Source: Selenomonas sp. oral taxon 920 (lineage in GTDB: Bacteria > Bacillota > Negativicutes > Selenomonadales > Selenomonadaceae). From it: a stretch of DNA of 64,000 bases. The notes under the pieces were generated by a model that was not told the DNA's origin, made no database searches, and was given only the letters and a program-made list of their open reading frames with translations. The position numbers were made by a program, and so were the translations under genes. How positions within the stretch are numbered: the stretch's first letter is position 1; each line of letters begins with the position of its first letter. The stretch lies in NCBI RefSeq assembly GCF_001717585.1, contig NZ_CP017042.1:1325001-1389000 (forward strand), written 5' to 3'. This document shows positions 24,170 through 32,476 of this stretch, piece after piece.

Positions 24170-26179
24170 TTACTCAAAATCCTTGGAAGCCCCGTCATTC
24201 CTTAAAATACGACCTTTTTTGAGGATGAATTCGCCGTCCAATTTTTTGAGCCTTGCGTAGACGGTTTTGTCCGATACATTGAGATAACCCATCATGTCGG
24301 AAACCGTCACGTTTCCGTCCATATTGAGTGCCTGGTAGGCGTTTCGGAATTCCTCCGCACACGCCTCGGCAGTCTTTGAGTGACTGTTCTTCATGCGTCC
24401 CGCCTCCAGTGTTCCCTGCGCGGGCATCTCACCGAGATTTCCATTCGTGTCCAACCGATGAATGGGATACTCGAACCAGAAGTTCACCGACTCGATGTTC
24501 TCGAATTCGCGAAGGCTCGACTCCAATCGCCAAGCGGTAGCCTTGCCATCGCGCAGGTTGTTCTTGATGTCGTCATCAAGTTCCAACTGGATCATGTCGA
24601 GCTGGGCGTCGGGGTCGCGGGCAAATACGCCGGAGCCGGAAGCCCTGTCCATCGCTCGCTTGTTTCCCTGTGCGCCCTTGCTGTGATGATGACAGTAAAT
24701 CGTGGAGCAGCCGGTTTCCGTGCAAATCTTGTCAAACTGGTTGCAGAACTGCCCCATCTCGGATGCCTTGTTCTCGTCCCCGGTGATGACCTTGTAGATG
24801 GGGTCGATGACGATCGCATCAAAGTGCAGGTCACGAACACGGCGGACGAGTTTTGGCACAAGCTGGTCGAGCGGAACGGCATGTCCGCGCAAATTCCAGA
24901 TGACGATGTTTTCCGATTTGTTCATAGACAGATGAAGGGCATCGTAAATTTTGAGGAAGCGGGTGATGCAGCTTGCCGGATCAATTTCGAGATTGACATA
25001 CAGTACCCGCCCTTGGCGGCAAGCGAACCCCAGCCACGGGATTCCCTCGGCGATGGAGACGCAAAGCTCCATGAGGAGAAACGACTTTCCTGCCTTGGAC
25101 GATCCGGAAATGAGCATCTTATGCCCGCGCCGCAGGATTCCGTGGATCAACTCTTCGGGGAGCAAAGGTGGATTGTCCTTGTACGCCGAGAGTGGGGTCA
25201 TCGGTGGAAGTTCATCCGTCACGCCCTCCACGAAATCCATCCAGTCCGTCCATGACTTCCTGCCGATGTTCGTTGCGGCGAGGTACTGGCGATTGCCGTT
25301 TCGAGTAAGCCCCGGCATCCGGGAAAGCCGTGAGGGATTGCGGTTCTGCTTGTCGATGGGTACGCCCTGCTTTTCCATGAAGTCATAGAGGAACTCCACC
25401 CGCTTTCGGTACTCCTCATAGTCAATGGCATCCACATGCACAATGGCGTGGAGGCTCTTGCCCCCGCTATGAACGAGCGCTGCAATCGGCAGTTCCAGCT
25501 TGCGGAAGAGGACATCCTGCTCGGCGATGGGAAGTGTGTCGGATTCCACCAAGGCATACTTGAACTTGGTGACGTTGTCGTTTTTCACGCCCTCACCATC
25601 CAGCGGATTGAACCGAATCCAACCGCCCACCTCGGGTTTCCAGTCACCCACGGTTGCTCCGATGTCATTGGCGTGCTTCTTGAGGGATGCGATCAGCTCC
25701 CCTGCCGTGCGGTCATACACGCCCTTACTGGGCAGCCACTTACCCTCGCCATCCTGCCATACGTCACCCGTGACATAGCCCACTCGGTCAGCAGGATCAA
25801 ATAGCAGAGAAAGATAGTCGATCAAATCCTGCACGGGATTCCACGCATCAGGCGGAGAAAATCCATTGAAGCCGTCGTTGCCGTCATATTCGATGGTGTC
25901 GTCCCATGCCATTGCTCCCTCAGCGCAGGGCATCCAGCCGCGCTCTTTCGCCATCTGCACAATCGTGCCACCCTTGACGGGAGTGGCCGTGCCGCTAAAG
26001 CCCGCCCACTTCTTTTCGCATTCGCCGGGATGGTAACGAGGATCTCTCTGACTCCAATCATCCCAGATGGAGCATGGATAACCTTCCTCCTTGAGTGCCA
26101 TGCCTACCTGAATCCAGTCGGCGCGGTCAACCTCCGCAACGTTGATGTACTTCAAAGCCGACAAGATATTCTTGTCCAT
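24170..26179 (-). CDS. Primase/RecA-type helicase (PriCT-2 and RepA-like ATPase)
   Basis: 669 residues. The N-terminus (about 1-75: ALKYINVAEVDRADWIQVGMALKEEG...YHPGECEKKWAGF) is a PriCT-2-type domain. A primase-like middle follows (SLHAIVHVDAIDYEEYRKRVEF). A RecA/RepA-type ATPase occupies about 345-560, with Walker A ISGSSKAGKS, Walker B-type FDAIVIDPIYK and a YCHHHSKGA segment. A winged helix closes the C-terminus. It probably unwinds and primes phage DNA. It lies just after the SF2 helicase. Confidence 0.88.
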   Translation of the reverse strand: MDKNILSALKYINVAEVDRADWIQVGMALKEEGYPCSIWDDWSQRDPRYHPGECEKKWAGFSGTATPVKGGTIVQMAKERGWMPCAEGAMAWDDTIEYDGNDGFNGFSPPDAWNPVQDLIDYLSLLFDPADRVGYVTGDVWQDGEGKWLPSKGVYDRTAGELIASLKKHANDIGATVGDWKPEVGGWIRFNPLDGEGVKNDNVTKFKYALVESDTLPIAEQDVLFRKLELPIAALVHSGGKSLHAIVHVDAIDYEEYRKRVEFLYDFMEKQGVPIDKQNRNPSRLSRMPGLTRNGNRQYLAATNIGRKSWTDWMDFVEGVTDELPPMTPLSAYKDNPPLLPEELIHGILRRGHKMLISGSSKAGKSFLLMELCVSIAEGIPWLGFACRQGRVLYVNLEIDPASCITRFLKIYDALHLSMNKSENIVIWNLRGHAVPLDQLVPKLVRRVRDLHFDAIVIDPIYKVITGDENKASEMGQFCNQFDKICTETGCSTIYCHHHSKGAQGNKRAMDRASGSGVFARDPDAQLDMIQLELDDDIKNNLRDGKATAWRLESSLREFENIESVNFWFEYPIHRLDTNGNLGEMPAQGTLEAGRMKNSHSKTAEACAEEFRNAYQALNMDGNVTVSDMMGYLNVSDKTVYARLKKLDGEFILKKGRILRNDGASKDFE

Positions 26180-26195
26180 GAAAAATCACGTCCTT

Positions 26196-27770
26196 TCACG
26201 GTGTATATACGGACGGCGTCATCCCCTGGGGGACGCGCCAATGATTCATCGCCAAGCGAGAGATCAGAGCACTGGCGGTGTCGAACTGCCATGTGCCTAC
26301 GCGCCGAAAGCCGTAACGCTCCAAACAGCGGATCTGCTTGGGTGTGGCGAGTCCTTCCTCCTGTCGCCGTTTCAGACGGTCGATGAGGAGAGAGGCAAGA
26401 CCGGCATTTTCCACGGTATCGGGCAGGATGCCGCGATTCTCGAGGAAAGCAAGCTGTTTTTCGGACGGCGGTCCCATTTCCCAAGGGAAGGTCGGTGCAT
26501 AGCTGGTGAGATCCTCGGCGGCGATGGAGAGCGCATACTGGATGGGATCGACAAGTTTTTTCTTCTTGCTCCGCATCGCGGCAAGTTCCCGCGCCAGTGC
26601 CTCCTCCCGTTCACGCAGCACGTCCCGCTCCGCTTCCTCTTCAGCTTCGAGAATGTCCACTTCCTCGTCATTTCGGAGGTTTTCATCCATCATTGCGGCG
26701 ATGTTCGCGTCCTTGGCAATGAGAGACGACGGTCTGCAGAGATCGTGACGCTCCGTCAGCCAGAGAAAGTCCAACAACAGCAAGTTCTCCTTGCCCGGAA
26801 AGAGCCGCATACCCCGTCCCACCATCTGCTGATAGAGGCTCCGCACTTTGGTGGGGCGCAAAATTACAATGCAGTCCACAGCGGGACAGTCCCAACCTTC
26901 TGTAAGGAGCATGGAGTTGCACAGCACGTCGTACATGCCATGCTCAAACTCTGCGAGGATTTTCGAACGGTCATCGCTCATGCCATTGACTTCCGCCGCC
27001 CTCATGCCGATGTCATTCAGCATCCGACAGAACTTCTGCGATGTGGCGATGAGCGGTAGGAAGACTACGGTCTTTCTGCCCCTGCAGTAACGCGCCATCT
27101 CGTCTGCAATCTGATGGAGATACGGCTCCAAGGCGCAGCCAATGTCCGCCGCGTTGTAATCCACACCGGAGATTCCGGCCTTGCTGATGTCCAGCTGCAA
27201 AGGAATCATCCGTGCCTTGACGGGAGAGAGATACCCCTCCCGAATGGCGCGGCTCATGGAATACTCATAAGCCTGTGAGTCAAAAAATGTGCCGAGCGTC
27301 TGCTTGTCTCCACGGTCGGGTGTTGCCGTTACGCCGAGGACATTGGCGTTTGGAAAATGCGAAAGCACACGCTGATAGCTCTCCGACAAACAATGATGGG
27401 CTTCGTCCACGATGATGTCCTGAAAGTAATCCCTGGGGAACATCGAGAGCCGTTTTTCTTGGCAAAGAGACTGCACCGATCCTACCGTCACGGGAAAGAA
27501 ACTGCCGAGGCTGCGGTTTTCCCCCTGCTCAAAGGCAGCGTCAAGTCCTGTGAGCATCTTCAGCTTGTCGGCGGCTTGGGTGAGAAGCTCCCCACGATGC
27601 GCCATGATGAGGACTCTGTGTCCCAACTTCACTTGATGTTCTGTCACCGAGGAAAACACAATCGTCTTTCCAAGCCCTGTGGAGAGGACGAGGAGCGTCT
27701 TTCGATGCCCCTCGCTCCATGCGGAAAGGATTGCCTGCTTCGCCTCGACCTGGTACGGTCTAAGTTCCAC
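26196..27770 (-). CDS. SF2 DEAD/DEAH-box helicase
   Basis: 524 residues. Motifs in order: Q-like LRPYQVEA, motif I STGLGKTIV, Ia IMAHRGEL, II DEAH, III VTATPDR, V-region LLTEGWDCPAVDCIVI, VI QMVGRGMRL. The C-terminal 150 residues are charged and may contact partners. It starts at GTG 27,770 with GGAGAAG upstream. It belongs to the replication module with the AAA ATPase, DUF669 and primase genes. Confidence 0.93.
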   Translation of the reverse strand: MELRPYQVEAKQAILSAWSEGHRKTLLVLSTGLGKTIVFSSVTEHQVKLGHRVLIMAHRGELLTQAADKLKMLTGLDAAFEQGENRSLGSFFPVTVGSVQSLCQEKRLSMFPRDYFQDIIVDEAHHCLSESYQRVLSHFPNANVLGVTATPDRGDKQTLGTFFDSQAYEYSMSRAIREGYLSPVKARMIPLQLDISKAGISGVDYNAADIGCALEPYLHQIADEMARYCRGRKTVVFLPLIATSQKFCRMLNDIGMRAAEVNGMSDDRSKILAEFEHGMYDVLCNSMLLTEGWDCPAVDCIVILRPTKVRSLYQQMVGRGMRLFPGKENLLLLDFLWLTERHDLCRPSSLIAKDANIAAMMDENLRNDEEVDILEAEEEAERDVLREREEALARELAAMRSKKKKLVDPIQYALSIAAEDLTSYAPTFPWEMGPPSEKQLAFLENRGILPDTVENAGLASLLIDRLKRRQEEGLATPKQIRCLERYGFRRVGTWQFDTASALISRLAMNHWRVPQGMTPSVYTP

Positions 27771-27785
27771 TTGCTTCTCCTCCCA

Positions 27786-28286
27786 TCAGAACGGAATGTC
27801 CGCCGCGCTGACGGGAATCCCGCCGAAGTCCGCAGAGTCCTCGACCGGAAAGAACTTCTCGTCATAATCGTAGAAGCGATCCACATCGTTAGTCTGTTTC
27901 TCGTTGCCGTCCCGGTCTGTATATTTGCGGGGCTTGAAGTGCGCCCGCCCCTTTGCGCCTTCGAGATTGTTCCAGTTCATCGCCAGCCGCTCGCCGTGCT
28001 TCTTCCAGCCGATGCACCGAAAGAACGCTGAAATGCGCCACTCCACGAGGCGGTTCAAAATGAGGTCGGTGCGGACACTGGCGACGCCCTGCTTCGTTTC
28101 CACCTGCAGGGTCAGCGTAGCCTTGTTGCAGGCCTGCATCTTGGCGCTCCCCGGAAAACGCCCCCGCTCAAAGGCGGACACCACGAAATTGTAATCCCCT
28201 TCGGGCAGGAGAATGAATTCCTGACCATCGCTCTCGATGGTGTCAGACCAATCCATACCCACGTTGTTGTTGACAAATTCTGCCAT
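27786..28286 (-). CDS. DUF669 protein (probable ssDNA-binding)
   Basis: 166 residues with the DUF669 pattern: LLPEGDYNFVVSAFERG, LTLQVET, WRISAFFRCIGWKKHG and a final GGIPVSAADIPF tail like that of SSB proteins. In many phages this gene lies between the AAA_24 ATPase and a helicase, as here, and is thought to work with them on single strands. AGGGAGG precedes the ATG. Confidence 0.88.
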   Translation of the reverse strand: MAEFVNNNVGMDWSDTIESDGQEFILLPEGDYNFVVSAFERGRFPGSAKMQACNKATLTLQVETKQGVASVRTDLILNRLVEWRISAFFRCIGWKKHGERLAMNWNNLEGAKGRAHFKPRKYTDRDGNEKQTNDVDRFYDYDEKFFPVEDSADFGGIPVSAADIPF

Positions 28287-28301
28287 GATGTATTTCCTCC
28301 C

Positions 28302-29303
28302 TTAACCTTTCGCCTTACGGTTTTGCTGAATGATGTCAAAGATCTGATCCCAGTAACGGATGACGTAGCCGTACAAAAATTCGTCGGGGTAGTAGTCAAT
28401 CGGGGTCTCCACTGTGTATTTCCCACGCGCGGCGACCACCTGCCGCACCTCCTCCTCGGTGACACCCTTCTCCTTCAAAATGCTGCGAAACACATCGACA
28501 GCGCTTTCTTCCTCCGGCAGGTTCTGCTGCTGCGGTGCCAGTGTCTCCTGCATTGCTGTCTGCCTGACGGTTGTGGCTGCCGGAGTCTGCCCCCGCGAGA
28601 AGATATGAGCGATGTGTTTGTAGTCCAGATCCAAGACCTCCGGCAGCGGCACACGGCTTTTTGCGTCCCATGCGGGATGATGGGATGTGTACATGACACG
28701 CTTGCCACCCTGTGCCTTCTGCGTGTTGTTCTCCGAGGTGACCACAAAGGTCTGGTAGTTGCAAAAGAGCAGAATGTCGCACCACTCCTTGAGAAGCGGC
28801 GCTACCTGCTTGCTGAGTTTCATTTCCCAGCGGTCGTATGCCCCCATCTCGTCCGGCTGTTCAAACTTCCGCATCTTGGCGTGTGCCGTGACCACCACAT
28901 GAACTCCAGAAGTCAGAACCATATCCAATGCGCCGAGAAGCCGCGAAAACTCCTCGCCCAAATAGGTATAGCCCTTGCCGTAGCCGAAGGACTCGATGGA
29001 GTTCTGCTTGTACTTTGTGCAGAGGTAGCTAACGATCAACTGCTCTGCCCAATCGGCGGTATCCAGCACCAGCGTCCTGCACACATCCTTGGTCGCTGCC
29101 ACTTCCTTGACCACGGAGAGCATTTCCTCCCACGACTGCGGTTTCTCGATGCGTCGCACATCCATGTGCGCCGTGCCGCCCTCGGTGTCGATGAAGAGCG
29201 GATCGGGGAATTTTGCGGCAAGACCGGACTTTCCAATCCCCTCAGCCCCGTAGATGACCACCTTTTGGGCGCGGTCAATTTTCCCTTTCGTAATGTTCAG
29301 CAT
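28302..29303 (-). CDS. Phage AAA ATPase (AAA_24, Sak-type recombination)
   Basis: 333 residues: Walker A IYGAEGIGKSGLA near residue 20, an IDTEGG segment, Walker B-like TLVLDTADW, and VVVTAHAKMR. The C-terminal region is rich in Gln and Glu (ATTVRQTAMQETLAPQQQNL) and then helical. These ATPases pair with Gp157 and DUF669 proteins in phage recombination/replication. AGGGAGG precedes the ATG. Confidence 0.9.
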   Translation of the reverse strand: MLNITKGKIDRAQKVVIYGAEGIGKSGLAAKFPDPLFIDTEGGTAHMDVRRIEKPQSWEEMLSVVKEVAATKDVCRTLVLDTADWAEQLIVSYLCTKYKQNSIESFGYGKGYTYLGEEFSRLLGALDMVLTSGVHVVVTAHAKMRKFEQPDEMGAYDRWEMKLSKQVAPLLKEWCDILLFCNYQTFVVTSENNTQKAQGGKRVMYTSHHPAWDAKSRVPLPEVLDLDYKHIAHIFSRGQTPAATTVRQTAMQETLAPQQQNLPEEESAVDVFRSILKEKGVTEEEVRQVVAARGKYTVETPIDYYPDEFLYGYVIRYWDQIFDIIQQNRKAKG

Positions 29304-29317
29304 GATCTATTTCCTCC

Positions 29318-29827
29318 CTACTTGATCCGAAGACTCCGTCCTCTCGGCTCCAAACGTGCGCCGGGGACTTCCTCGCCGCCGCTTAATGCCTCATAGAGAG
29401 CCTCGCGATTCACTTCCTTATGCGCCGGCACAGTGACGAGGTATGCCTCCGGGATAAGAGCGGCATCGTCAATCTTGAGGGGCTGTTTGCCGCCGTTCTT
29501 CTGAACGCTCATGACACCATACTTGGTGGGAACTTTGGTTTTCCCCATCGCATCGAGGTTCTGCCGGTACCACTCCTTGATTCGTTTGATGCGGTTCTCT
29601 AAAATCTGCCGCTGCGCTTCAAAGCGTTTCTCTTCCTTCCTGTATGCCTCCGCATACGCTTCCAGCGATTTGATGAGCGCGATGCCGCCCGCGCATTTCT
29701 CCTCAAGGGCGCACTCGATGGACTGCAGCCCCTCTTCCAAAAGTTCCAAGTCCATCGTTTCATCCAAGACGAGGTCAAAGAGCGCGTTGAAACCTGCAGC
29801 AAGCTCATAAAGCGGTCGTGCCGGCAT
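29318..29827 (-). CDS. Siphovirus Gp157 family protein
   Basis: 169 residues. Helical coiled coil (LEEGLQSIECALEEKCAGGIALIKSLEAYAEAYRKEEKRFEAQRQ, then NRIKRIKEWYRQNLDAMG) and a small C-terminal beta domain: the Gp157 pattern, linked to phage resistance/recombination in streptococcal phages. The ATG at 29,827 has GGAGGG 6 nt upstream and lies inside the end of the previous gene. Confidence 0.88.
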   Translation of the reverse strand: MPARPLYELAAGFNALFDLVLDETMDLELLEEGLQSIECALEEKCAGGIALIKSLEAYAEAYRKEEKRFEAQRQILENRIKRIKEWYRQNLDAMGKTKVPTKYGVMSVQKNGGKQPLKIDDAALIPEAYLVTVPAHKEVNREALYEALSGGEEVPGARLEPRGRSLRIK

Positions 29828-30017
29828 ATGCACCCTCCTTCCCCTTCTCGAAGATGGCTACCTCGTCCACGGAATCTCCCGGCACGATCACCGTGAGCTT
29901 CACGGGACAACCAAGGAAGAAGCGAAGCAGACGCTCCCGCACTGTGAGCCGGTGGCAGGCCATGATCCCACCGCTCTGGCGCTCCCTGGATACCTTGATG
30001 TTGAGTGTGTGATGCAT
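29805..30017 (-). CDS. Small early phage protein, 70 aa
   Basis: Short basic N-terminus and acidic C-terminus (VDEVAIFEKGKEGAYAG) with a hydrophobic middle (LLRFFLGCPVKLTVIV). AAAGGA precedes the ATG. It overlaps the Gp157 gene by 23 bases. Coupling and a good start site argue that it is real; the family is not recognised. Confidence 0.65.
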   Translation of the reverse strand: MHHTLNIKVSRERQSGGIMACHRLTVRERLLRFFLGCPVKLTVIVPGDSVDEVAIFEKGKEGAYAGTTAL

Positions 30018-30096
30018 CGTGATTCATCCTTTCCGAAGGGCGGTTTGATGTTGCCCTTCACCTAAGAGCCACGGAAAATGCAAAACTTCATGGTTT

Positions 30097-30591
30097 TTAG
30101 AGAAAATTTTTCTTGTCGGGCAAGAATTTCCTGAGCCGCTGATAGATGCGCCGCATCCGCTCCGATATGGTGCTTTCCAATACGCCCTCCTGACGCGCAA
30201 TCTCCGACTGGCGCACGCCTTCCCAGAACACACGCCGCAGAAGCTCCCGTTGCTGCGGACGAAGCTGCGCAATGGCGTGATGAAGCTCCGAATAATCCGC
30301 GCCGAGCAAAGCCGTCGACACATCGGGCATGGCATCCGCCCTCCGGCGGTCAAGATCATCGGCAGACAAGTGGACATGACGGCGCGTCTCGGTGCGATTC
30401 CTTCGGAAGGTTGGAGCATTGACCTCGGCATCCAAAATCTCCTGTGCCGTGCGCCGCTGAACTGCGTTCTTGTCCTCGGCTTCATCCAGACGCTGCCGAT
30501 AGTCCGTCTCCACCATGACGGTGCATTCCTCCTCGGGAACTTCCAAAACAGTCGGATGGAGCTTGTCTTCGTAATACAGAGTGATTTTCAT
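30097..30591 (-). CDS. Sigma-70 region-4-like early phage regulator
   Basis: 164 residues. The N-terminus (MKITLYYEDKLHPTVLEVPEEECTVMVETDYRQRL) is a known start of firmicute phage sigma-like proteins. The C-terminal 70 residues are a sigma region-4 helix-turn-helix (LRPQQRELLRRVFWEGVRQSEIARQEGVLESTISERMRRIYQRL). GGAAAGGA precedes the ATG at 30,591; upstream in-frame ATGs lack sites. It is the first gene of the early minus-strand block. Confidence 0.85.
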   Translation of the reverse strand: MKITLYYEDKLHPTVLEVPEEECTVMVETDYRQRLDEAEDKNAVQRRTAQEILDAEVNAPTFRRNRTETRRHVHLSADDLDRRRADAMPDVSTALLGADYSELHHAIAQLRPQQRELLRRVFWEGVRQSEIARQEGVLESTISERMRRIYQRLRKFLPDKKNFL

Positions 30592-30811
30592 GGTCGTGTC
30601 CTTTCCGCCTTGGATGCGGGCGGCAGGAACACAAAAGGCCGATGCACGCGATGTACACCGGCCTCTTTCGCCTGAAAATGGGCGCAAAAAGTCACGGTGG
30701 AAACACCGAAGTGCCAATACTGCTCGTGCAGTTCGTCTCTTCGTGCGTTCCCGCCGCCCCTAATGGCCATCTCAAGGCATTGAGAAATTTACAAGATTTA
30801 CGATTACGGCT

Positions 30812-30831
30812 TGTGAATGTTCACATTCACA
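30812..30831. promoter_or_regulatory. Operator-like palindrome
   Basis: TGTGAATG, four bases, CATTCACA: 8-bp perfect arms. It lies about 45 bases upstream of the defence promoter and between the two divergent transcription units. The size fits a dimeric HTH repressor site; the small HTH protein at 34,307 is one candidate ligand. Confidence 0.5.
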
Positions 30832-30873
30832 TAAATTCCATTAACAAAAATGTAGATTTTTCCCCCTTACTGC

Positions 30874-30882
30874 TGATATAAT
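30874..30882 (+). promoter_or_regulatory. Defence operon promoter, extended -10
   Basis: TGATATAAT with consensus TATAAT at 30,877-30,882; the -35 region is T-rich and not consensus, which an extended -10 can tolerate. It gives a leader of about 130 bases before the first gene. Confidence 0.65.
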
Positions 30883-30940
30883 AGAAACTGTGTTTTATGT
30901 GCGATGATGTTCTCTCACCATCCGGGTAAAGCATACCAAA

Positions 30941-30993
30941 TCCGCTCCCTCAAAAATTGGACTCCGATGGACGGGAGCGGACAGACTCTGTCC
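30941..30993 (+). promoter_or_regulatory. Overlapping hairpins in defence operon leader
   Basis: TCCGCTCCC (30,941-30,949) pairs with GGGAGCGGA (30,973-30,981). GGACAGA/TCTGTCC (30,979-30,993) forms a second hairpin that shares GGA with the first and is followed by ACTTTTC. The two cannot form fully together, as in an attenuator. Confidence 0.45.
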
Positions 30994-31016
30994 ACTTTTC
31001 GCGAAGGGGGAGTTTT

Positions 31017-32030
31017 GTGTTAACCATCAGTCTGTTTTTACAGATCATGAGAAAGTACGTTGGTGCGGAGAACAAATCGATACCGAGTTTCTGCGCCTAC
31101 TTCTTTGCCCTCTTTATGAAGGAACCGATCTCTTCTCGCGAGGTTGGTCTGGACGATGATGACAAGTACTACCCTTTCGGCAAGGAATCTGAGAAAAGTG
31201 CCGCCTACAAAATGTACAAGGGAAAGAGAGACATCCCGGAATCTGTCCTGCGGGCGGTTCATGCCAATCTTGACAAGAGCCGCTTCTTGGAAGCAGCCGC
31301 AGATATCCCCTTCGATGCCCGCAAAAATCTGTGCACCGACCTCTCTCAATACAGGGTAGATTGCACCACAGACAATGTGGACGAGACGTGCGCCGAGATT
31401 TTCTGCAGCATCATCAAAGCGGAACTGCAAAAACTCCCCGGCGCCCAAATTGATCTCTTTGAGGGAAGGAACGAAGTCGGCGAAGCTGTTCCTCCTGTGC
31501 CGATTCAACCCGCCCGCTTTGTGGATGGAGCGGTCTATCTTCCCGACGGCGATGTCATTAAACTGTCTGTCGCCCTGAAACCCTACAAGAATATCAACGA
31601 AGCCACGCTCCCGTATATCCATGCGCTCTGCGAGGTATATACGGAGCGGCTCGCAAAGGAAGTCACGCCCAAGACCACAGGCGAATTGCCGGAAAAACTG
31701 CAACGGCATTTAGAGCTGCAGCGGCAGGCATATTTCGATGCAAAAAGCATCGAACGCAGCGTGCGGGATGCCTTTGTGGATGGAGAGCGGCAATTTGATG
31801 CACTGAAGGACGATGCCTATGACGGCATCGAAATGGTGTATTTCGACGAGAATCATGAGACAGGCTATGACCGACTGCAGGAAGTATTGAAGAAAATCAC
31901 CAGTACGGAACTTGCCAAGTCGAACCTCGTCAATATCAAGGGTTTTATCACAAACAAAACCCGAAAGGGCATCTGTCATATCTTGGTGGACGATGCGCGA
32001 ATCAAATCGTGGGTGAACACCGATGCCTAA
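31017..32030 (+). CDS. ABC three-component system, effector/C-terminal-domain protein
   Basis: 337 residues. The chosen start is GTG 31,017 (MLTISLFLQIMRKYVG), with GGGGGAG four bases upstream; an ATG ten codons later lacks a site. No nuclease or protease motif is recognised. It is helical and charged, with a C-terminal part (VNIKGFITNKTRKGICHILVDD) of the type that couples to the middle component. Gene order (this, middle component, SMC-like ATPase) matches ABC-3C systems, proposed prokaryotic conflict systems. Its toxic activity is unknown. Confidence 0.7.
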   Translation: MLTISLFLQIMRKYVGAENKSIPSFCAYFFALFMKEPISSREVGLDDDDKYYPFGKESEKSAAYKMYKGKRDIPESVLRAVHANLDKSRFLEAAADIPFDARKNLCTDLSQYRVDCTTDNVDETCAEIFCSIIKAELQKLPGAQIDLFEGRNEVGEAVPPVPIQPARFVDGAVYLPDGDVIKLSVALKPYKNINEATLPYIHALCEVYTERLAKEVTPKTTGELPEKLQRHLELQRQAYFDAKSIERSVRDAFVDGERQFDALKDDAYDGIEMVYFDENHETGYDRLQEVLKKITSTELAKSNLVNIKGFITNKTRKGICHILVDDARIKSWVNTDA

Positions 32031-32472
32031 ACTGTTCAATACGTCCTTTGAGGTGTCACTTCGCATTTTGCTCATCCTCTCTGCCGTAAAGCCCCGTTCC
32101 ATAACCATTGACCGCATCGCGGCGTATGACCTTATGACAGTCTATGGACGGGATTTCGGTATGGCAGAACAAAACCTGCATGGCGAAAACCAGTTCAGCT
32201 TCAGCGAATTCTCCGCCAAACGGGAGCAATTGAACGGCGCATTGAAATCCCTCCTGCTGGACGGCTTTGCTGCCGTAGAGCATTCCCCCAGAGGATTCTT
32301 GTTCGGACTGAATGAGCGCGGCCGTGAGTTCGTGAAATCCATGCAGTCCGAATACGCTGCAGCATATATGGAGACAGTAAAAAAGACACACCGGATGCTT
32401 GGAAAAACATCCGATGCGTCTTTGCTTTCAAAGATTACGCGACAGGCGATGGACGCGCTAAAGAGGAGATAA
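32023..32472 (+). CDS. ABC three-component system, middle component
   Basis: 149 residues, overlapping the previous gene by 8 bases. Residues 5-110 look like a winged-helix middle component: FNTSFEVSLRILLILSAVKPRSITIDRIAAYDLMTVYGRDFG, then LNGALKSLLLDGFAAVEHSPRGFLFGLNERG. This family links the effector to the ATPase. Its length and position are typical. The ATPase gene follows four bases later. Confidence 0.8.
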   Translation: MPKLFNTSFEVSLRILLILSAVKPRSITIDRIAAYDLMTVYGRDFGMAEQNLHGENQFSFSEFSAKREQLNGALKSLLLDGFAAVEHSPRGFLFGLNERGREFVKSMQSEYAAAYMETVKKTHRMLGKTSDASLLSKITRQAMDALKRR

Positions 32473-32476
32473 ATGG

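Larger units (their letters stand above)
30592..31016. promoter_or_regulatory. Divergent control region: early phage genes/defence operon
   Basis: No gene lies in these 425 bases. They hold a palindrome at 30,812-30,831, an extended -10 promoter facing the defence operon (TGATATAAT, 30,874-30,882), and overlapping hairpins in its leader. I see no clear -10 for the leftward early genes. Confidence 0.7.
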
